NCBI GenBank assembly: GCA_003864495.1
Contig: ML133366.1
Span: 1,030,871-1,094,870 of the forward strand
Source: Nemopilema nomurai
Taxonomy: Eukaryota; Cnidaria; Scyphozoa; Rhizostomeae; Rhizostomatidae
Length of the DNA stretch: 64,000 bases
Direction: 5' to 3'
Below are positions 1-10,101 of this stretch, piece by piece. Every line of letters begins with the position of its first letter. Position 1 is the first letter of the stretch. The notes below the pieces were generated by a model. The model ran no database searches. It was not told the DNA's origin and saw only the letters and a program-made list of their open reading frames with translations. The position numbers were made by a program, and so were the translations under genes.

Positions 1-2
1 CT

Positions 3-197
3 CTTGATAAAAGTTTTAAGATCTTAAAGGAGAGGAGCAGAGTGCACTGGAGCATCATCGCTGCTGAGGGGGTTTCTTTTCCATTTGATGGAGTACCATT
101 CATACCGGCAGGTACTGTGCACTTTCAGTGCCACCAGGGCAAAGATATCGATGAGAAAACAAAAGATCAAAGAAAAAGATTGCTAGATGAAAATGAG
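3..197 (+). pseudogene. MULE-domain gene, 5'-most visible exon
   Basis: The frame is open from the window edge to a GT donor at 198 and reads FDGVPFIPAGTVHFQC, then a basic stretch ending in DENE. In the related protein family a 'FDGVPF' segment precedes the Cys-containing DNA-binding-like region. The exon ends in phase 0, matching the next exon at 576. The gene starts outside the window. Confidence 0.55.
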
Positions 198-575
198 GTA
201 AAACGTTAATCATTTTTAAGTTTTTGTTAAGTATCACATGTCACCATTAGGAAAAATTGTATAAAAACGCTCTTGTTGCACACAGAGTAATTTCCAGTGC
301 AGCGTATCATAAAATGAAAAAAATATGCTGAGACATTAAAAAGAAAGGCATTCTAGACAGGGACCCAGTGTTCTCCGAAGTAGATATTCCTGGCAGTGTC
401 TTGATAGTGATAGATCAGGCAACTTTAAAGAAGTGAAAAAGAAAGACGGATTTCTCAACAAAATTTAAAGTATGTTTATACAAAAATTAAATAATTTCTT
501 AATGCATAGGCTACATTTCACAAAAAAGTATTCTATGTATGTTATGTTACTCCAATATATGTATGTGTTTTACAG

Positions 576-686
576 GAGCCCGATCATACATTTAGAAAAA
601 GACGCACTATGGTTCAGTCGTCCAAAAAACTTGGTTGTCCAGCAAAAGTTTTCATCTCAAGGGTGATCAGATTCCCTCAGTATAAG
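576..686 (+). pseudogene. MULE-domain gene, Cys-motif exon
   Basis: A 37-codon exon between an acceptor (TTTTACAG, ending at 575) and a donor (GTATGC at 687), phase 0 at both ends. It encodes KKLGCPAKVFISRVIRFPQYK minus its ends, the characteristic segment of the family. A decayed further exon may follow at about 910-1073 (reads RLKEDLKQGNE in one frame, with frame changes), but I cannot fix its limits. Confidence 0.6.
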
Positions 687-1403
687 GTATGCACTCCATT
701 GTGAAAAGTCGAATTTTTTATTACTGGAATTATGATTCAAGTGTTTTATATTGTTGCTATTTCGGGCCTTTGAGCTAGCACATCTGTTTGTTTGAGTGCA
801 AAATGCCCCTGGAATTTAATATTTTCAAATATATACCACTGCCTCATCCACCTCTTTTTCAGCAGCTATTTTCTTTTTAGCAAATAATTTAATCAATTAA
901 TATTTTCAGGTTGAGTTGGCAGCCGATGGGACAAGCCTGAAAGAAAAATTAGATCTGCAGCTGCACGGTTAAAAGAAGACCTGAAGCAGGGCAACGAAAT
1001 AAAAGCTACTCAAGAATATGTGCTCAAGTTGCCAGATATTTAGGCCCATCGATTTCACGATACAGAATGAGAGGTACAATTAAAAATAATATAACTTTAG
1101 AGCTGAATATTGTGTTTTGACAACTATCCTGTTATAACAGGAACAACCTAGGATTTGTTCAAGGTTTTGAACAAGGAGTGATAACGGCCCCGCCCCTAAA
1201 ACACAAAATCTAGCAAACAATTTCGGAAAATTTCACTACTTCGTCGGAATTTCAGGAAGATTTTAAGGCACCAAAAACTATCAATCTTTTTACGAAATAT
1301 TCATCAATTTCGTAGCCAAATTTTTGATTGTTTTTATAAATCATTATCTCTTGTTTGATTCCCATGATCGAAGAATGCTTCACCAGAGTCTTTCTTTTTA
1401 TAG

Positions 1404-1682
1404 GGTGCTGACTTGAGAGAACTGGGCCGATATAATAGATGAGTAGATGAAGATATAATAAAAAAAATCAAGGAAATGGGCCGCGCGGATAACGGATTAT
1501 GTCGAGGCAAGGCACCACCATGTCAATCAAGACGAAGATATCATCCAACGGATAACGATATTCGTAATATCTTAAACGCATCGCGACTTGGAGAGAGAAG
1601 AGCTCCTGATGACCAATCAAACTTGGGGTTTAAATGCAACGAATGGAAAATTTCACATCCAGATGATTTCATATTTTACAGG
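1404..1682 (+). pseudogene. MULE-domain gene, exon with premature stop
   Basis: The acceptor TTTTTATAG ends at 1403 and the donor GTGAGA begins at 1683. The frame reads GADLRELGRYNR, then TGA at 1440-1442, then continues through RRRYHPTDNDIRNIL to HPDDFIFYR. The YxPTxxDIRN block is a family hallmark just upstream of the transposase core. A short candidate exon at about 1756-1840 (KIKLQFTQKEGDQLFKHF) follows in phase. Confidence 0.55.
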
Positions 1683-2450
1683 GTGAGAGAGTACATAATA
1701 TTTAGATTTTTGTGCTATAATTTAAAAAAACAATCTGAGCACAGCAATTTTAGGCTGAAAAGATCAAATTGCAATTCACTCAAAAAGAAGGAGACCAGCT
1801 TTTCAAGCATTTTTGTACCGACGTATCTTCAAAATATTTTCAGTAAACTAACTGTAAACTACTTGTTACTACTAAGTTTTGTGCAGCAGGTCATTTAAGA
1901 TCATCGGGAAATCAATAAAACTTCATTCTAAAACTACTTACAAAATTGCCAGTGGTGACGCCACAGGGTGGGGTGAACATGTCTACCCCAGGTTTCCAAG
2001 AGATTGATTTTCTATTTTCTCGAACTCTGTCGGAAAGCCTTTGGGGGTTGGGTTTATCAGGTCGATTTTGATTTTTCTTTCTTGCAAAAAAGCCCCGGTA
2101 ACGTATAAATACTGCTTGAGAAAGTTGTTTTCCAAAGTCAGAAGATATAAATCAAAAATACTAAAATAGGCGTTTTCCACGTTTTCCGAGAGTCTGAACG
2201 GGGTCACTGAAAATACCAAGTGTTTTTTTAACTTAAAGTGTCTTTGCGCAATATAGTTGATAGTCTGTGGATGGAGTTTTTACATTATAGCAAAAGCTGA
2301 AAGCATTAGAGCAATTGTTCATATCACTGCATATTAGTGAAGTTACTTATAGAAACCATTGATGTTGAGAAGAACTACCGTTAAAACTATGCATTTAACA
2401 TTGCATTTTCAAACTTACTATATGAAGCTTTTATAAATGCACCCTTCTAG

Positions 2451-2964
2451 CCATCAGTGTCAACAAATCAGTCGAAGGACAAATTTCTGTTCATTTACCA
2501 AGTAGAGTGGATGCAGTGCCAACTTTTGCGATATGGTCAAATGTGTCTCATGGATGCAACATATAGGACATGCAGGTGTGCCTTTTGTTTTTATCCTAAT
2601 GACGAAATTGCAGGAAACCTCTCCGCCAACACCTCATATTTATAAGCGGGCAGTTTTATAAAAAAATACCAACATTTTTCGAGTAGTGTTAAGTCTTGTT
2701 AATGATATATAGACCCACTACCCTAGTAGTGATATAAATTTACCTTCCTTATTTATAGGTATGCGTTGCCATTGTTCTTCTTTTGTGTCCGCTCTAATGT
2801 TGGGTACATTATAACTGCAGTGTTCATTCCGGAAAGCGAGAATACGCCATCAATTTTAGAAGTGTTGCAGCTGCTAAAAAAAGAAAACCCTCAACGGCAG
2901 CCAAGAAACATGATGGTTGATTTTTCGCTTGCTGAAATTGGGGCAGTAGAGCAATGCTTCCCAA
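2451..2964 (+). pseudogene. MULE transposase core, two exons (2451-2575 and 2759-2964)
   Basis: The first exon reads FIYQVEWMQCQLLRYG then LMDATYRTC; the second reads YALPLFFFCVRSNVGYI and ends with NMMVDFSLAEIGAVEQCFP. Joining across the GT-AG intron 2576-2758 restores the expected TYRT-R-YALPLFF transition in frame. The two Asp (LMDATY and MVDFS) are positioned like DDE residues 1 and 2 of MULE-type transposases. The second exon ends at an AA|GTAAGG donor, and that donor is part of the target duplication of the MITE that follows. Confidence 0.7.
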
Positions 2965-2972
2965 GTAAGGAT
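2963..2972. repeat. Target-site duplication of the MITE, left copy
   Basis: AAGTAAGGAT, identical to 4100-4109. It contains the AA|GTAAGG splice donor of the host exon. Confidence 0.8.
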
Positions 2973-4099
2973 CGTCGATTCTGAAAGACTGAATACTCCA
3001 AGAACAGGCTGAACACCTCAAGAACACCCAGAGAACACCCTAAGAACAAGCGATTAAGCGGCTGAACACCCTTTAAAACACATCAAAATCGGCATATCAT
3101 TCGAAAAATAATTTGGTCAATCAATAAAAATTAATTTTGGGGCGGGAAAGGGCCTGATCAGTCTAATGCTGTTGGTGTTGTTACAACCAACTGACGTTTT
3201 GCGCGTTAAAAGTGTGAACGGGGGTTTGTACACGGGAACAATATCGAGTTTGACTCCCTTTGTTTTGAAAATCTTTCACATCCTGTGACAATGTAAAAAT
3301 ACGACACGTCATTTGACTACCCATTGTCTTCCAAACAATTGTTCTTCCCATCCGTTAATTTGTCCAAATGGTCACGGTATGCTAGTGCACGCCAGCTAGT
3401 TTACCAGTGGAAGCAGAACGAGACACACAGCTTCTCTCTTGATGTCCCCAGCTGGTGCATTCGCAGGCCCAATTCCTGGACAGGTTTTTATACGGAATTT
3501 TTGACAAATGAAACAGAAAATGCACAGTGTAGGACTTGTTACAGGGTAGCAGCAGGACCACGAACTACAAATTATTAATAAGTTCCCACTGCTGCCGTAA
3601 ATGCTCGAATCGGACCCCTCAGTTGGTTGGTTTTGGCCATCTAGGGTTGCCTTTGGCGCTTTTTCTTAAATACCGCAAAATTTCGTACTTTTGATAATAA
3701 TTGATTAAATGCTCATAAAGATATTACTGCTAAAATAAACGAAGTCTCTTAACAATATCTTCTTAATATCTTCAATGATTTCGAAACAACGGGAATTTGC
3801 TTGAATGCACAAAGGGAGTCAAACTCGAAATTGCTCCCGTGTACAAACCCCCGTTCACACTTTTAACGCGCAAAACATCAGTTGGTTGTAACAACACCAA
3901 CAGCATTAGACTTATCAGGCCCTTTCCCGCCCCAAAATTAATTTTTATTGATTGACCAAATTATTTTTCGAATGATATGCCGATTTCGATATGTTTTAAA
4001 GGGTGTTCAGCCGCTTAATCGCTTGTTCTTAGGGTGTTCTTGGGGTGTTCTTGGGGTGTTCAGCCTGTTCTTAGAGTGTTCAGTCTTTTAGAAACGACG
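2973..4099. mobile_element. Foldback MITE with about 290-bp terminal inverted repeats, Mutator-like
   Basis: The left arm (about 2973-3264, starting CGTCGATTCTGAAAGACTGA) is repeated in reverse complement at about 3808-4099 (the end reads CGTCGTTTCTAAAAGACTGA when complemented). The element is flanked by a perfect 10-bp direct repeat AAGTAAGGAT at 2963-2972 and 4100-4109. Long TIRs plus a 9-11 bp target duplication are typical of Mutator/MULE-type elements. The 540-bp centre has no convincing gene, so it is non-autonomous. Confidence 0.85.
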
Positions 4100-4234
4100 A
4101 AGTAAGGATACATTCAACTTTTTGTAATTCTCCAACATCTTTTTACAAAATCTGTCGAAAAAAGCAATGACAAGAGAAATAGGGAGTATGATTCCTAGTG
4201 AGAATGCTCTACAACCATTGACAATTTATATATC

Positions 4235-4547
4235 TGTTGTGTCTTTGAGGAATTTTCTAAATACTCCAGTGATCCGTTTGCGTTCAAGTCGAGATCACAG
4301 TAAAAAAACATCGGAAAGCAGTGAACTCAATTTAATAATATTCACATCCAACTTTTGAAAAACTGAATAACATCAAGGCAAAACAAACAACGTTCTAAAA
4401 CACCTTAGAAACATGAAACAAAGTATTCTAAAGGTTCATTGACGATAATTCAACAATAAGGTGACAAGTCCTTTTGTGATTCAACACACGATGCCGCAGT
4501 TCTTTTCTTAATAAATCAGCAGCATCGCAGCGCAACTACACACAACA
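4235..4547 (-). repeat. 3' LTR of gypsy element 1
   Basis: A 313-bp direct copy of 8926-9238 with TG...CA ends. It lies downstream of the integrase region on the element's coding strand. Confidence 0.9.
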
Positions 4548-4737
4548 CCTCCCCACCTAGCCTTGAAGTTCAAGGCGAAGGCGAGAACATCTTCTTAGGC
4601 TTAGGGGCCCGTTTTGATCTTCGTGGGTTGTGAGGACCGTACTCTGGTGTAGCTGGCCTTCTTTCGGTGGCAGATCCTGGCAGTTCCACGGAAGTAGCAG
4701 CGCTAGTCAGAGGTGGAGTTGCTCTCTCTGTAGACGG

Positions 4738-5847
4738 CTACGGAGGAGCTCCGGGATCATCATCTTCTACTGAAGCATAACGCGGCTGCAACTGCTCAAG
4801 GTGTCGTCTCCAAGTAGGGCCTTTTGGCTGTACTCGAACATTGAAAGATCGAGAGCCTTTGCGCTTGATGATTACAGCTGGCACTAAACGACCTTCTTTG
4901 TCTCTTCTAGGACCAAAGTAGAGGGCGTAGACAGGATCTCCGACTTTATAAGATCTTACTACTTTAGAGATAATCTCTTTCTGCTGGGATTTGGTAGCCT
5001 CTCTAGCTTGTTTTCCCTGGGCTGTATGCGCTGGAGACGGTAATAGAGTATCAATCTTGGTTCTAATTTGACGTGAATTCAGCAGTTCACTCGGAGAATA
5101 CCCACTGGAGTTGGGAGTTCTGCGAAACTGCATGAGGAATTCTTGCAGGGCTTTTCTGGGAGGAAGACTTGACTTCTTGAGTGCCTGCTTGAAAGTTTGA
5201 ACAAGTCGTTCAGCTGCTCCATTAGTGGCAGGATGGTATGGAGCTCCGGTGAGATGGACAATGCCTCGCTCTTTACACCAAGTCTGGAATTCGACTGACA
5301 TGAATGCAGAAACGTTATCTGTTACTAAGGTGTGTGGGTAACCGAAATGCGCAAAGTCCTGCTCCAATAGGCCAACTGTAGCTTTGGCTGAAACGGACTG
5401 TGTTGGATGGATGCATGGGTATTTAGAATATGCATCTGTAAGCAGCAACCAGTTTGTACCCATGAAGTTGATCGCATGGTCAAGGTGTAATCTGCTCCAG
5501 GGTTTCTCTGGAAGCATCCATGGGTGAATTGCAGGTTTGGCTGGTCTGTTCTGATGCTGACCGCAAGGTATGCAGTGTCTGCATGTGGCCTCAATATCCT
5601 CATCGATGTTTGGCCAATAGACAGCCGTGCGAGCCAGTTGCTTCATTCGCTGCATTCCAAAGTGTCCTAGGTGAAGAAGTCCCAGAACGTTTCTTCTCAT
5701 GCTTGCTGGAATCACCACTCTCGACCCATGGACTAAACAACCATTACATATGGATAATAAAGTAGCAACCTGTCGGAATCTGTGCATTTCCGTTCCTTCA
5801 TCGTTCTTCTTTGGTTGCCAGCCTTCTCGAATGAATCTCATTACCAT
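4738..5847 (-). CDS. Gypsy integrase, continuation of the same frame (369 codons)
   Basis: It begins immediately after the TGA (5848-5850) in the same frame, so it is not an independent gene. The HHCC zinc-binding region is visible (HLGHFGMQRM through CRHCIPC), followed by the DDE core: Asp in LHLDHAINF, Asp in LVTDNVSAF, Glu in TNGAAERLVQTF. A GPY-like C-terminal region follows (VGDPVYALYFGPRRDKEGRLVPAVI minus its ends). Length is normal for gypsy integrase. Expression would need readthrough or reversion of the stop. Confidence 0.9.
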   Translation of the reverse strand: MVMRFIREGWQPKKNDEGTEMHRFRQVATLLSICNGCLVHGSRVVIPASMRRNVLGLLHLGHFGMQRMKQLARTAVYWPNIDEDIEATCRHCIPCGQHQNRPAKPAIHPWMLPEKPWSRLHLDHAINFMGTNWLLLTDAYSKYPCIHPTQSVSAKATVGLLEQDFAHFGYPHTLVTDNVSAFMSVEFQTWCKERGIVHLTGAPYHPATNGAAERLVQTFKQALKKSSLPPRKALQEFLMQFRRTPNSSGYSPSELLNSRQIRTKIDTLLPSPAHTAQGKQAREATKSQQKEIISKVVRSYKVGDPVYALYFGPRRDKEGRLVPAVIIKRKGSRSFNVRVQPKGPTWRRHLEQLQPRYASVEDDDPGAPP

Positions 5848-8745
5848 TCAGATTATTGGATCCTTTGCTGACTCTCTTGCAAGAGATCCTTGTTCTGCTG
5901 GAGTGACTTTCTCGTCAATTGTCTGTATCTGGCAGACCATAAATGTGTCATCTACACTTTCGTCCTCATCAAATTGTGAATCTTCCTGCAGAGGTAGACG
6001 ACTGAGAGCGTCAGCATTAGCGTGATCCTTAGTCTTCCTGAATTCAATCTTGTAGTTGAATTGGCTTAACATTAGAGCCCAACGAGCCAGTCGGTTAGCA
6101 GCCATTAGAGGAACATCTTTTCCTGGCCCAAATAAGGCTAACAGTGGTCGATGATCTGTGACCAGTACAAACTTCCGTCCAAATAGGTACTGGTAGAACT
6201 TCTTCAATCCAAACACAATTGCCAGCGCTTCTTTTTGGATTTGGCTATAGTTCCTTTGACTTTCTGTGAGAGTTTTGGAGACGTTGGCAATTGGGCGCTC
6301 GCTCCCATCTGGGAAGCGATGAAATAATACGGCTCCAATTCCAACGTTTGAAGCATCGCATGCCAGACCTAGGGTGTGCTTCTCTTCAAAATGAACCATG
6401 AAATTCTCTGAAGAAAGCAAGTCTTTCAGACTTTGGAAAGACTTTTGGTGTTCTTGTTGCCATTTCCACTTGACCGTCTTCTTTGTCAGCTTGTAGAAAG
6501 GCTCTGCTACTGTAGCTAGTTCTGATGGTAGGAATTTGGCATAGAACTGGACAGATCCTAAGAAAGCTTCAAGACTTGATACGTTTGTAGGAGCTGTCAT
6601 TTTAAGAACAGCATCTACCTTAGGACCTTTTGCGATTCCTTGTTGTGACAGTAGATGTCCCAAATACTCAACATATGGCTGGGCAAAGTGACATTTTTCC
6701 TGTCGACAACGGAGACCTTTGTCTTGCAGTCTTTGGAGCAAACGCCGAAGATTGCTCAGGTGGTCCTCAGCATCAATCCCGCTTACAAGGATGTCATCCA
6801 GATAGGTAGCCACACCAGGAAGGTCTACGGTGAGCTGATCCATAATCTGTTGAAAGTATCCGGGGGCAGATTTGATACCAAATGGAAGTATTTTCTGCAA
6901 AAGCACTCCCTTATGAGTGCTAAGTGCTAGTCTTCGCTGACTTTCCGGCGCAAGCTTGATTTGGTTATATGCATCTGCCAAGTCAATTTTGGTGAATCCA
7001 TATCCTCCTCCTAATCTTCTCATAAGATCCTCGGGGAGAGGAAGCGGGTGTTGATGTTCCTCCAGTTGATGGTTGACTGTGACATAATAATCCCCACAGA
7101 CTCTGATCTTGGGTTTATTTTGTCCTGGGAGCACAGCCTTCTTGATAGGAACCACTGGAGTCCCAAATTGACAAAATTGTGTGGCCTCCCATACTCCTTT
7201 TGTTATACCCTTCTGGTATTCTTCTTCCAAATCAGCTTCCATGGCAAATGGAACTGGCCGTGCTTTCCTGAAGATAGGCTGGACATTGGGCTTAAACTTT
7301 ACTTCGAGTTCATAGTCCTGGAGGAATCCTAATTCCGGTTTCCATAAATCTTTAAATTCATTGCACAATTTCTTGCATTTCTCCTGTAGTTTGATGTCGG
7401 CCTTTAGATTGCTAAAGACTGCATGGCATGATTCGACATTGTTGAGTGCTTGGTCTACAGAAATGCCCAGCTCCTTAGTAGCAGTTCGTCCCAATAGGAT
7501 AAGTTCTGGGATTTCTGACACTGTATACTTGATATCACGTGTCTCCTCTGACTCCTGTGTTGACGTTTTGGCGACGAACGTACCAATGATTGGTAAACTA
7601 TGTTTACTTGCTGATTCATAGTGTAAATCAGGCTTCTGAAGATTTGGACTTCCCAAATCCTTCCATGTCTGCTTTGAAATGAAGTTCCCATTCGTTGCAG
7701 TATCCAGTTCTATTGTGCATGTTTGCCATTGGATCTTGATTGGTACTTCCAGCTTTGGCAAGGATCTTTCATTCACTGCTTTGATTTCATGGATGAGTTT
7801 TACCGGCGTCTTTGAGCTTTTAATAGTTGCAGAATTTTTATTTCTGCATACCTTCGAGATGTGTCCTTTGATTCTGCAGAAGTGGCATTCTGAGTCCTTG
7901 AAACGGCATTGTGGTGCTTGGTGGGTTTCAACACCACAGCGGTAACAAGCTGATTTGCCTGTCTTCGACTTGGTTTCCATTGCTTTGTTAGAGGGCCGTA
8001 GAGCGACCTTGTGTACAGATTTTGGCCTAGCCCCATAAACCGTGTCTTTAGCCACTTTAGCTGCATCCTCTGTTTCTGTGGCAATTTCAATAGCCCTAGC
8101 AAAATCCAGTTCGTCGTCCTTGACCTTAAAGAGGGTTTTAAGCACTGCCTCATTGTTTACAGAACAAATAAAACGAGATCTAAGTGCTTCATCCTGAGGA
8201 TCCTTGATGGATGCAAAACCACAGGTGGCAGCATCTTGGCGAATACGTGCCGCAAGCTCCTGTAGCGTTTCACCTGGCTTTCTGCGCATATCACTCCAAA
8301 ACTTGAAGCGTTCGTGTACAAAAAATCGTTTGGGGTCATATTGCGTCTTCATGAAATTTACAATTTCATCCATGCTAAGATCATTAATTTGCTTGGGTGG
8401 ATTCTGCTGTTTTGCCAAATTTCCCAGTAACCGGTAAACATCCTTAGATTGATTAATTAGGAAAATTTGAGCCTTTCTATCGTCATTAACATTATGTGCA
8501 CCAAAAAATGTCAAAAATCTATCGTAGTAGTCTGGCCACAATTCACTTGTAGAATCAAATGGTTCGAAAACAGGTACTGAAGGTAATGTAGAAGTAAAAT
8601 GTGCAGTTCCTGATTCTGAAAAAGACATTGTTAGCAGAAGAGCCTTCATTTGTTCTTGATGAGCTGCCGCTTGAGCTTCCATTTGTTTTTGCTGATTTGC
8701 AATTTGCAATTGCATTAATTCGATTAATTTTGCAGTTTCAGACAT
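5848..8745 (-). CDS. Gypsy gag-protease-RT-RNase H polyprotein (965 codons, then TGA)
   Basis: Gag occupies residues 1-300 and ends with two CCHC zinc knuckles (267-280 and 287-300). A retropepsin-like segment follows near 346, but its active-site triplet reads DTA (ELDTATNGNF) rather than DTG. RT covers about 480-700, with the catalytic YLDDILVSG at 648-656. RNase H has ACDASNVGIGAV and the TDHRPL motif. The frame ends at a TGA directly before the integrase frame, which continues in the same register, so this is one polyprotein with a nonsense codon or readthrough site. The DTA triplet suggests an impaired protease, unless it is a family variant. Confidence 0.9.
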   Translation of the reverse strand: MSETAKLIELMQLQIANQQKQMEAQAAAHQEQMKALLLTMSFSESGTAHFTSTLPSVPVFEPFDSTSELWPDYYDRFLTFFGAHNVNDDRKAQIFLINQSKDVYRLLGNLAKQQNPPKQINDLSMDEIVNFMKTQYDPKRFFVHERFKFWSDMRRKPGETLQELAARIRQDAATCGFASIKDPQDEALRSRFICSVNNEAVLKTLFKVKDDELDFARAIEIATETEDAAKVAKDTVYGARPKSVHKVALRPSNKAMETKSKTGKSACYRCGVETHQAPQCRFKDSECHFCRIKGHISKVCRNKNSATIKSSKTPVKLIHEIKAVNERSLPKLEVPIKIQWQTCTIELDTATNGNFISKQTWKDLGSPNLQKPDLHYESASKHSLPIIGTFVAKTSTQESEETRDIKYTVSEIPELILLGRTATKELGISVDQALNNVESCHAVFSNLKADIKLQEKCKKLCNEFKDLWKPELGFLQDYELEVKFKPNVQPIFRKARPVPFAMEADLEEEYQKGITKGVWEATQFCQFGTPVVPIKKAVLPGQNKPKIRVCGDYYVTVNHQLEEHQHPLPLPEDLMRRLGGGYGFTKIDLADAYNQIKLAPESQRRLALSTHKGVLLQKILPFGIKSAPGYFQQIMDQLTVDLPGVATYLDDILVSGIDAEDHLSNLRRLLQRLQDKGLRCRQEKCHFAQPYVEYLGHLLSQQGIAKGPKVDAVLKMTAPTNVSSLEAFLGSVQFYAKFLPSELATVAEPFYKLTKKTVKWKWQQEHQKSFQSLKDLLSSENFMVHFEEKHTLGLACDASNVGIGAVLFHRFPDGSERPIANVSKTLTESQRNYSQIQKEALAIVFGLKKFYQYLFGRKFVLVTDHRPLLALFGPGKDVPLMAANRLARWALMLSQFNYKIEFRKTKDHANADALSRLPLQEDSQFDEDESVDDTFMVCQIQTIDEKVTPAEQGSLARESAKDPII

Positions 8746-8925
8746 GTTGATAATCCGACAGGTTGCTAATAGCTTCGCTTAAAATCGAACGTGAATAAAA
8801 TCTAATACCGTGCTTACCGGATTATTGAAGCTGTATAAAAAAAGTTGAATACGACCTGTTGATTTTCTTAGGTGAGTTGTTTCTAAAATGATGATAGCAT
8901 CCTACTGACTGGGCCAATTAACTCC

Positions 8926-9238
8926 TGTTGTGTCTTTGAGGAATTTTCTAAATACTCCAGTGATCCGTTTGCGTTCAAGTCGAGATCACAGTAAAAAAAC
9001 ATCGGAAAGCAGTGAACTCAATTTAATAATATTCACATCCAACTTTTGAAAAACTGAATCACATCAAGGCAAAACAAACAACGTTCTAAAACACCTTAGA
9101 AACATGAAACAAAGTATTGTAAAGGTTCATTGACGATAATTCAACAATAAGGTGACAAGTCCTTTTGTAATTCAACACACGATGCCGCAGTTCTTTTCTT
9201 GTTAAATCAGCAGCATCGCAGCGCAACTACACACAACA
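8926..9238 (-). repeat. 5' LTR of gypsy element 1
   Basis: The copy upstream of gag on the coding (minus) strand, expected to hold the element's promoter. The first internal bases contain TGGCCCAGTCAGTAGG about 11 nt inside, a weak candidate primer-binding site that I cannot assign to a tRNA. Confidence 0.88.
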
Positions 9239-9388
9239 ATATCAATCTGGCTATTAATGTGAAAGCCAAATGGTAGTCATGACTGATTCATAAGACGGAG
9301 CTTAATATCGGGTTCCTGAAGTCACTTCATATCAAAAGAGGGTACAATCATAATTAGTTTTTCCATCTTTTTTATCTTCACTCCATAG

Positions 9389-9632
9389 GGGCACACATTC
9401 ACTTATGTGACTTTCATTGCGAGAAAGCATGGAACGAACAGTTGTCAAAAGGAAGTCATGGCGTGTGTGAGGCTAAAGGAGAATGTTCTTAGCTATCTAA
9501 GGAGCATTGCGAATAGCAGAGAGCAAATCCATGCTGGAAAAAAACATTTGCATTTTACAAGAAAGCCAACCTTGGAAAAAATCTGAGCACCTGCGCAAAA
9601 ATTTCTCTGAGTTCTGGGAGCTTCAGTTAACG
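9389..9632 (+). pseudogene. MULE-domain gene, exon after the transposon-filled intron
   Basis: The acceptor CTCCATAG ends at 9388. The leftover base of the exon ending at 2964 plus GG completes a codon, then AHIHLCDFHCEKAWNEQL follows in frame, as expected after the 'CFP' of the MULE core. A frameshift near 9460 moves the coding frame to one reading KENVLSYLRSIANSREQIHAG. The donor GTAAGA begins at 9633. Confidence 0.65.
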
Positions 9633-9945
9633 GTAAGATAGTTTGGATAGACTACTGAAATAAGACTTTTTAATGACAATATATTTGAATGGTTGAATCA
9701 TTTCCTCGAGTTATTTACACTCATACAGACCCTCAAACTATATGTTGTTCATGGTATAGGGTTTGAAAACTCACATTTATAACGCCAAATGTTAATGAAA
9801 AATTCACTTCAAGATATGGTTTTTAAAAAATAATAATTAGATTCTTAAAACGTAATGCAGTTATTTAACAGGCAAATGCCGAAGCCTAACATCAGTTGGA
9901 TTTAATTAATTACCTTCTGTTTAAGAAATGCGTCAGATTTTACAG

Positions 9946-10101
9946 AGACGAATCACTGCGTGTAGCAATTTACACAAATAATGGCACAGAGGGACAGAAC
10001 AATTGGCTTAAGACATCATATTTGGAAAGCAGAAGAAACAGCTCAATTTCAGATCTTGTCGATATAGTTTAGAGCCAGTTCTTGCCGGATAGCTACAAGA
10101 A
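9946..10101 (+). pseudogene. MULE-domain gene, NNG exon with stop
   Basis: It follows a TTTTACAG acceptor and precedes a GTAAGT donor at 10102. It reads RVAIYTNNGTEGQNNWLK, then SYLESRRNSSISDLVDIV, a TAG, and SQFLPDSYK. The TNNGxExxNxxLKxxYL block is the conserved segment after the transposase core in this family. Confidence 0.65.

Larger units (their letters stand above)
4235..9238 (-). mobile_element. Full-length Ty3/gypsy LTR retrotransposon
   Basis: Two 313-bp LTRs (4235-4547 and 8926-9238), about five mismatches apart by eye, begin TG and end CA. They are flanked by a 5-bp duplication ATATC (4230-4234 and 9239-9243). A purine tract (GGTGGGGAGG on the minus strand) adjoins the 3' LTR at 4548-4558. 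One long gag-pol frame fills the interior, with protease, RT, RNase H, then integrase, the Ty3/gypsy order. A single in-frame TGA is the only coding break I found. The high LTR similarity implies a fairly recent insertion into an intron of the MULE-domain gene. Confidence 0.93.
1..10101 (+). pseudogene. MULE-transposase-domain gene (calcium-responsive transcription factor-like), decayed, multi-exon
   Basis: At least seven recognisable exons lie in order on the plus strand: 3-197, 576-686, 1404-1682, 2451-2575, 2759-2964, 9389-9632 and 9946-10101. Most junctions are GT-AG, and the phases I could check agree. The translated pieces follow the layout I know from large cnidarian families of MULE-domain proteins: a GCPAKV Cys motif, a YHPTDNDIRN block, then LMDATYRT and MMVDFSLAEI (the two Asp of the transposase core), LCDFHCEKAW, and NNGTEGQNNWLK. 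Expected product: a domesticated or mobile DNA-binding transposase-like protein. Breaks: in-frame TGA at 1440, a frameshift near 9460 and a TAG in the last exon, so it is a pseudogene or dead copy. Two transposons sit in the intron 2965-9388. The C-terminal SWIM/ULP1 part may be the fragment at 37.8-39.5 kb. Confidence 0.7.

Noticed and set aside
1983..2219. Open minus-strand frame between MULE-domain exons
   Set aside because: No recognisable composition or domain, and it overlaps intron sequence of a well-supported plus-strand gene.
3324..3578. 84-codon frame in the centre of the foldback MITE
   Set aside because: No domain, no plausible start context; most non-autonomous foldback elements have no gene.
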